Part shown: positions 7,349-11,273 of the stretch, in pieces | Layout: every line of letters begins with the position of its first letter | Position numbering within the stretch: the first letter of the stretch is position 1 | NCBI GenBank assembly: GCA_003161195.1 | Contig: PMOV01000162.1 | Span: forward strand, 1,547-12,819 | Length of the DNA: 11,273 nucleotides | DNA from: Acidobacteriota bacterium | GTDB taxonomy: Bacteria > Acidobacteriota > Terriglobia > Acidiferrales > UBA7541 | Direction of reading: 5' to 3' | Made by a program: the position numbers and the translations under genes | The notes under the pieces: generated by a model | Databases searched by the model: none | Told to the model about the DNA's origin: nothing | The model's input: the letters and a program-made list of their open reading frames with translations, nothing else

Positions 7349-9915
7349 AGAGCGAAGCGCGCACGGGACCGGGGTTCTGGCGCACCGTGTGGCTGCTGCT
7401 GCGCTCGGCGCGCAAACGGGCGGCGGGCCGGCGCAACCGGCAACAGCAACTGTTGGGCAATCGCTCCGGAGGCCGAGCCACAAACTGGAGCGGCTTTGGG
7501 TTTGTGGCGGCGGTATTTTTCATGGCCTTAATCAATGGGGCCGCGGCGTATTTTGTGAGCGTCGCGGTGGAGAACGGACAAAGATTCGATGTAGAGCGCC
7601 AGGGCAAAATCGTGGTGAGCCAGAACTTTCTGGAGGTGGCGCAACAAGCGCTCCAGACTTCTCCCGCGCTCACCAACCGATATTTGGATTTGCAAGTCTC
7701 CACGGAAGCCAGTCGGATCGCGGAAAAATATGGCGGGAAGCCGGCGGATATTGCCGCGCGACTGCGGGAAGCCGTGCTCACAATGCAAAAAACGGGCGCG
7801 CAAGCCCTGGTGACGCGGGAGGAGGCGTCGCCGGGCCTCACGGCGCTGGCGAAATCCGGCGGTGTGGCTACCATGCTGGGTTCGGTGGCGCTGCTGTGGT
7901 GGGCGCTGATGCTGGTGTTTCAGGGCGAAGGGCTGGAGCTGGACTTACAACGGCGCAGGCATCCGATGTGGGAATGGCTGTTCTCGCACCCGGTGCCGGC
8001 GGGAGGCGTGTTTCTCGCGGAAATGCTATCGCCGGTGGCCGCGAACCCCATGTATTGGGGCGGGCCGCTGTTCGTGATTGTTTTGTACTGGTTTGTGTAC
8101 GACCCGGGCCTGGCGCTGCTGGCGGGTGTGGTTGTGGGGATCCCTGTCACGGTAGCCGCCGCGTGCCTCGGCAAAGCGCTGGAGATTGGCGTGATTCTGC
8201 GATTTTCGCCGCGGACGCGCGGGGCGATGATCGGGTTGATGGGCTGGCTGGGCTACGCATCGATGATGCTGTTTCTGCTGGGCTTGTTCGTGGTCGACAA
8301 GCTAACAGGCGCGCTGGCGAAAATTCTGACGCCGTTCGCGCTGCTGCCGTGGCCGTGGCTGAGACTGTTTCTAGGAGGAAAAGCGGACGGGACATTTTCC
8401 TTCACCGCGGGCGTGTTGACGTGCGAGTGGGCAGCGGCGGTAACGATAGCCGCGGCCGTATGGCTGGGCGTCTGGGGCGCGCGACAAGGGCTAAGCGGGA
8501 CTTTTGCGGCAGTAGACGCCGGTCCGGCGCCATCGCGCATCGGGGAAACGCGCTTCGGCAGAGAACCCCTCTATCGCAAGGAATTTCTGTGGTTCATCCG
8601 AGACCGCAGCGCGATTGTGCAGACCATTCTGATTCCGCTGACGGTGGCCAGCGTGCAGGTTTTTAATCTGCGGGGCGTGCTGAGTCAGGCGCAAGGAGCG
8701 TGGAATTACCTGTGCGGAACGGCGATTTTGTTTGGCACCTATTTTCTGTGGGTGCTGGGGCCAAAATCGCTGTCCTCCGAAGGTAGCGCGCTGTGGATCG
8801 CGTTGACCTGGCCGCGCGGACTGGAAAGTTTATTAAAAGCCAAGGCCTGGCTGTGGTCGTTGATTTCTTCGGGAATCGTGGCTCTGGTACTGATTTATGC
8901 GGCGTTTCAGTTTCCCGCGGAAATCTGGAAGATCACGCTGGTCGGGGTGGGCTGGTTCTTCTTTGGCCGCAGCATGGCGGAGAAGACGGTGACCTTGGTG
9001 ACGGTGACGTCGCCTTCGGGAGAGCCAGAGAAAATTCCGTGGGGGCGCCGGGCCGCGGCGCAGCTCGGGATGCTGACGTTTTCCATTGGCGTGCTGACGC
9101 AGCAGTGGAACATCGCGGTGGTGGGAATTGTGTATTCCTATGTGACGGCGGCGGCGATGTGGGAAGGTTTTCGCGCGCGCCTCCCGTATTTATATGACCC
9201 CTGGTCGGAGAAGTTGCCGCCGCCCCCGACGCTGCTGCACGCCATGGTGGCCATCAGCATTTTGGTGGAAGGCGGCGCGGTGATCACCGGAATCGCGATG
9301 GCCGTTTTCGGGCGCGACAATCTGGCGGTGGCGCAGGCGATTGGTTATGCGGTGTCCGCGGTGGCGGTATCGATCGGGGTGGCCCACTTTTTGGACAAGC
9401 GCGGCGTCGGCTTGCACGAGGTGTGGGAGTGGCCGGCGAAGGCGGGTACGCAAACGCGGCACTGGTGGCGCGGGGAAGAAGGCGGATTCGCGAAGCTGCT
9501 GTTGCTCCTCTGCGCGGGCGCGGCGGCAGGGTTAGCGTTGGGATTATTTGCCCGCGGGTACAGCGCAATACTGGAACAGCTTCCAGGTATTGGGGAGACA
9601 GTGCGCCAAGGAAAGGCAGAGTTTCTGAAAGTGCCGAATCTGAAGATCTCCTATGCCGTGATGGCGGTGGTATTTGCCCCCTTTGCGGAAGAGTACCTGT
9701 TTCGCGGCCTGTTGTTTCGCGCGCTGGACCGCGAATGGGGCGGATGGCGGGCGATTCTGGGAAGCGCGGCGTTTTTCGCGAGTTACCATCCTCCGCTGGC
9801 GTGGCTGCCGGTGGCGATGTTAGGGGCCACCAACGCGTGGCTGTTCAAGAAGAGTGGCCGGCTGGCGCCGGCGGTGATTTTGCATATGGTCTATAACGCC
9901 GTGGTTTTGCGCTAG
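7345..9915 (+). CDS. ABC-2 type permease fused to CPBP intramembrane metalloprotease
   Basis: This 856-residue polytopic membrane protein pairs with the upstream ATPase through a 4-bp overlap and has no clear ribosome binding site of its own. Residues 1 to about 610 look like two permease halves. Half one has a membrane segment at 51-73, a roughly 100-residue soluble loop (74-172), then segments near 174-193, 237-275, 295-318 and 356-378, with WLFSHPVPAGGVFLAEML. Half two starts at RKEFLWFIRDRSAIVQTILIPL (411-432) and repeats the pattern in TWPRGLESLLKAK. The C-terminal part (about 629-856) is a CPBP/Abi protease domain with EEYLFR (E782, E783, R787), FASYH (H815) and HMVYN (H847, N851), so all expected catalytic and metal-binding residues are present. 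Permease-CPBP fusions are known in databases, but their substrates are unknown to me. The protein may export a peptide or lipid product and cleave a membrane partner; that is inference. Confidence 0.88.
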   Translation: MKSEARTGPGFWRTVWLLLRSARKRAAGRRNRQQQLLGNRSGGRATNWSGFGFVAAVFFMALINGAAAYFVSVAVENGQRFDVERQGKIVVSQNFLEVAQQALQTSPALTNRYLDLQVSTEASRIAEKYGGKPADIAARLREAVLTMQKTGAQALVTREEASPGLTALAKSGGVATMLGSVALLWWALMLVFQGEGLELDLQRRRHPMWEWLFSHPVPAGGVFLAEMLSPVAANPMYWGGPLFVIVLYWFVYDPGLALLAGVVVGIPVTVAAACLGKALEIGVILRFSPRTRGAMIGLMGWLGYASMMLFLLGLFVVDKLTGALAKILTPFALLPWPWLRLFLGGKADGTFSFTAGVLTCEWAAAVTIAAAVWLGVWGARQGLSGTFAAVDAGPAPSRIGETRFGREPLYRKEFLWFIRDRSAIVQTILIPLTVASVQVFNLRGVLSQAQGAWNYLCGTAILFGTYFLWVLGPKSLSSEGSALWIALTWPRGLESLLKAKAWLWSLISSGIVALVLIYAAFQFPAEIWKITLVGVGWFFFGRSMAEKTVTLVTVTSPSGEPEKIPWGRRAAAQLGMLTFSIGVLTQQWNIAVVGIVYSYVTAAAMWEGFRARLPYLYDPWSEKLPPPPTLLHAMVAISILVEGGAVITGIAMAVFGRDNLAVAQAIGYAVSAVAVSIGVAHFLDKRGVGLHEVWEWPAKAGTQTRHWWRGEEGGFAKLLLLLCAGAAAGLALGLFARGYSAILEQLPGIGETVRQGKAEFLKVPNLKISYAVMAVVFAPFAEEYLFRGLLFRALDREWGGWRAILGSAAFFASYHPPLAWLPVAMLGATNAWLFKKSGRLAPAVILHMVYNAVVLR

Positions 9916-9939
9916 CAGCCGATTGCACGCGAAATACGC

Positions 9940-10021
9940 GCTCCCCGCAGGAGCAATTCGACACCGCATCGTTAGCCGCAACTAAGGCGGCCTACGGCAT
10001 TCGCCGGATGGTGCCCATCCG
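9940..10021. other. Cluster of three small hairpins downstream of the permease gene
   Basis: GCTCC/GGAGC (9940-9954, loop of 5), GCCGC/GCGGC (9975-9991, loop of 7) and CGGATGG/CCATCCG (10005-10021, loop TGC) follow one another in the 181-bp gap after the permease. The last has a perfect 7-bp stem. None is followed by a T-run, so intrinsic termination is not certain. A further 5-bp hairpin, TGTCT/AGACA (10056-10072), lies in the leader of the next gene. Confidence 0.4.
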
Positions 10022-10083
10022 CTTCCAGGCAGATGATGGCGTTGCCCGGTGAGTGTGTCTAGTTGCGAGACAGCCCGGCGACT

Positions 10084-10094
10084 GGAGACCAGGA
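10084..10094 (+). promoter_or_regulatory. Ribosome binding site deciding the PfpI start
   Basis: GGAG at 10084-10087 lies 9 bases before ATG 10097, and a second AGGA at 10091-10094 lies 2 bases before it. The upstream in-frame GTG at 10049 has no comparable site, which favours ATG 10097. Confidence 0.55.
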
Positions 10095-10096
10095 CC

Positions 10097-10882
10097 ATGA
10101 ATAACGCCAATGACAAGAAGACGAGAAAGTCTGGAACTATAGAGCCAAACGCCAAGAAAGAGACTAGTCCCAGCAACACGGTCTCGAACGTTTCCCCTGC
10201 GACACACCAAAATACGCCCAAAGCCAGCGTGGGGACGCAGGGCGCCCACGACGACGTGACGAAAGCGCCCGAACACAAGGCACCTGAAAATACGAATGCC
10301 GGAGCTAGCGCCACCAAGCAGTTGCATGGACTGCGTGTGGCGATTCTGGCCACCGATGGCTTTGAAGAAGCGGAACTGGCCAAACCGCGGAAAGCGCTGG
10401 ATGAGGCGGGAGCTAAAACCACGGTGCTTGCGCCGAAGGCCGGAGAGATTCAGGGATTCCATCACGAGCAAAAGGCCGAAAAAGTTTCTGTGGATATGGA
10501 ACTCGGTGCGGCAAAAGCCGCGGATTTTGATGCGGTGCTTCTGCCCGGCGGCGCGATGAATGCGGATGCGCTGCGGATGAATGGCGATGCGCAGAAATTC
10601 GTCCAGGAAATGGATAAGGGCGGGAAGCCCATCGCGGTGATCTGTCATGCGCCGTGGCTGCTGATATCAGCCGGTTTAACGCGTGGCCGGAAGATGACCA
10701 GCTATCACACGATTCAGGACGACGTGCGCAACTCCGGCGCGACCTGGGAAGATGCGGAAGTGATTCGCGACCACAACTGGGTGAGCAGCCGACAGCCGGA
10801 CGATATTCCGGCATTCAATCGCGAAATGATTTCGATGTTTGGCGAGAAGCGGGAGAAAAGTAAGTCTGCCGTGGGACGGTGA
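10097..10882 (+). CDS. DJ-1/PfpI family protein with long low-complexity N-terminal extension
   Basis: This 261-residue protein has a DJ-1/PfpI domain from about residue 78 to 250. The domain starts LRVAILATDGFEEAEL (79-94), where E90 matches the conserved acidic residue, continues with DAVLLPGGAMNAD, and carries the nucleophile elbow AVICHAPWLLISAGL with C183-H184. It ends in the usual DIPAFNREMISMFG. Family members are described as proteases, general stress proteins or, disputedly, deglycases acting on glycated protein; the reaction here cannot be fixed. Residues 1-77 are rich in N, K, T, S, P, A and H, lack hydrophobic segments or a signal peptide, and are probably disordered; most family members begin directly at the domain. 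The start is ATG 10097 by ribosome binding site; GTG 10049 would add 16 residues. A metallothionein gene follows 65 bp later, suggesting a stress-response context. Confidence 0.88.
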   Translation: MNNANDKKTRKSGTIEPNAKKETSPSNTVSNVSPATHQNTPKASVGTQGAHDDVTKAPEHKAPENTNAGASATKQLHGLRVAILATDGFEEAELAKPRKALDEAGAKTTVLAPKAGEIQGFHHEQKAEKVSVDMELGAAKAADFDAVLLPGGAMNADALRMNGDAQKFVQEMDKGGKPIAVICHAPWLLISAGLTRGRKMTSYHTIQDDVRNSGATWEDAEVIRDHNWVSSRQPDDIPAFNREMISMFGEKREKSKSAVGR

Positions 10883-10934
10883 GGTTATGCCGCTGCCGGG
10901 GCCGAATTATCGAAGACCGACCGTAGTTGGAAAT

Positions 10935-10939
10935 GAGGA
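10935..10939 (+). promoter_or_regulatory. Ribosome binding site of the metallothionein gene
   Basis: GAGGA is spaced 8 bases from ATG 10948. An in-frame ATG at 10933 overlaps this site and would add five residues (MRNDA), so 10948 is preferred. Confidence 0.65.
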
Positions 10940-10947
10940 ATGACGCT

Positions 10948-11106
10948 ATGTCTGGAACAAACAAGTGCGCGCATCCGAATTGCTCGTGTCACACCGATAA
11001 GAAGTACTGCAGCGTGCAGTGCGAATCGATGGAAAAGATACCCGATATCGAATGCAAGTGCGGCCACCCGGAGTGCAAAGGCAAAATCGATCCCAGCGGA
11101 GCCTGA
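10948..11106 (+). CDS. Bacterial metallothionein-like protein
   Basis: This is a 52-codon gene for a small Cys-rich cytoplasmic protein expected to bind Zn, Cd or Cu ions in a thiolate cluster. Eight cysteines (7, 12, 14, 21, 25, 36, 38, 43) and three histidines (9, 15, 40) lie in the order known from the SmtA/BmtA family: KCAHPNCSC at the N-terminus, YCSVQC in the middle (20-25) and CKCGHPEC at 36-43. There are no aromatic residues apart from Tyr20. The two ends share KC(A/G)HPxC, an internal near-repeat. A good ribosome binding site (GAGGA, 8-base spacing) supports translation. It follows the PfpI-family gene on the same strand by 65 bp, and may be cotranscribed with it. No SmtB-type operator is evident. 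Family assignment rests on the cysteine pattern; metal preference is not known. Confidence 0.85.
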   Translation: MSGTNKCAHPNCSCHTDKKYCSVQCESMEKIPDIECKCGHPECKGKIDPSGA

Positions 11107-11150
11107 CCGCCCGAATTGAACTAACTTTCCGCCGCCGCGGATGACCTGCT

Positions 11151-11273
11151 CTAGCTCGCTTTGCGGCTTCGGCGAGCCTGGTGACTTTCGCGCATGTTCT
11201 CCCTTGCTACGCGCTTCGGCTGGGTGTGGGAAGCGAGGCTGCGCTTGAGCGCTTCCATCATGTCGATGACCGG
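11151..11273 (-). CDS. Probable Ku (NHEJ DNA end-binding protein), C-terminal end, cut by window edge
   Basis: On the - strand the last 40 codons of a gene run from the right edge to a TAG at 11151-11153. The encoded end starts PVIDMMEALKRSLASH, which resembles the V(I/V)DLMxALKxSL motif near the C-terminus of prokaryotic Ku. It then becomes a basic tail rich in Arg, Lys and His (ending ARRSRKAS), as is common in Ku proteins. Ku binds double-strand DNA ends and recruits the ligase LigD in bacterial non-homologous end joining. The gene converges on the metallothionein gene with 44 bp between stop codons. Only the extreme C-terminus is visible, so the call depends on one short motif and tail composition. 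Confidence 0.6.
   Translation of the reverse strand, partial: PVIDMMEALKRSLASHTQPKRVARENMRESHQARRSRKAS

Noticed and set aside
9940..10021. Rho-independent terminator after the permease gene
   Set aside because: Several stems exist but none is followed by a T-run on the + strand; listed only as hairpins.
10049..10096. GTG start for the PfpI-family gene adding 16 residues
   Set aside because: No ribosome binding site is seen upstream, while ATG 10097 has GGAG at a 9-base spacing.
10885..11067. 60-codon open frame on the - strand opposite the metallothionein
   Set aside because: The + strand holds a Cys-patterned gene with a good ribosome binding site; the antisense frame has no recognisable features.

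Overview
The window looks like a piece of a GC-rich bacterial chromosome with coding-dense, mostly same-strand genes. The gene content (TreY/TreZ trehalose synthesis with a GH57/DUF3536 protein, an ABC permease fused to a CPBP protease, a PfpI-family stress protein, a bacterial metallothionein and probably Ku) would suit an Acidobacteriota-like soil organism. That assignment is inference from gene content only; there is no rRNA or other marker in the window.

Layout. (1) Positions 1-6104 hold a tight three-gene carbohydrate operon on the + strand. It contains the 3' end of treZ (malto-oligosyltrehalose trehalohydrolase, cut by the left edge), a complete GH57/DUF3536 protein that starts inside the treZ stop codon (ATGA overlap), and treY (malto-oligosyltrehalose synthase) 6 bp further on. 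TreY turns the reducing end of an alpha-1,4-glucan into a trehalosyl unit and TreZ releases trehalose. The GH57 protein between them probably acts on the same maltodextrin or glycogen pool. (2) Positions 6105-6535 form a 431-bp gap that is unusual for this window. It holds an 11-bp-stem hairpin just after treY, a perfect G-quadruplex motif, a pair of about 26-bp direct repeats at 39-bp period, a separate 12-bp direct repeat, and several small hairpins in a locally AT-richer stretch. No gene is recognisable in it. (3) Positions 6536-9915 hold a two-gene, translationally coupled transporter unit: an ABC-2-type ATPase, then an 856-residue membrane protein that joins an apparently duplicated ABC permease to a C-terminal CPBP intramembrane protease with all catalytic motifs intact. 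(4) Positions 9916-10096 form a short gap with three small hairpins. (5) Positions 10097-11106 hold a DJ-1/PfpI-family protein with a long low-complexity N-terminal extension, then a 52-codon metallothionein; both suggest stress or metal defence. (6) At the right edge, on the - strand, lie the last 40 codons of what is most likely Ku, the NHEJ end-binding protein.

The points most worth a second look are the permease-CPBP fusion with its ATPase, the GH57 protein inside treZY, the unexplained structured gap at 6105-6535, and the small metallothionein with an internal KC(A/G)HPxC repeat.
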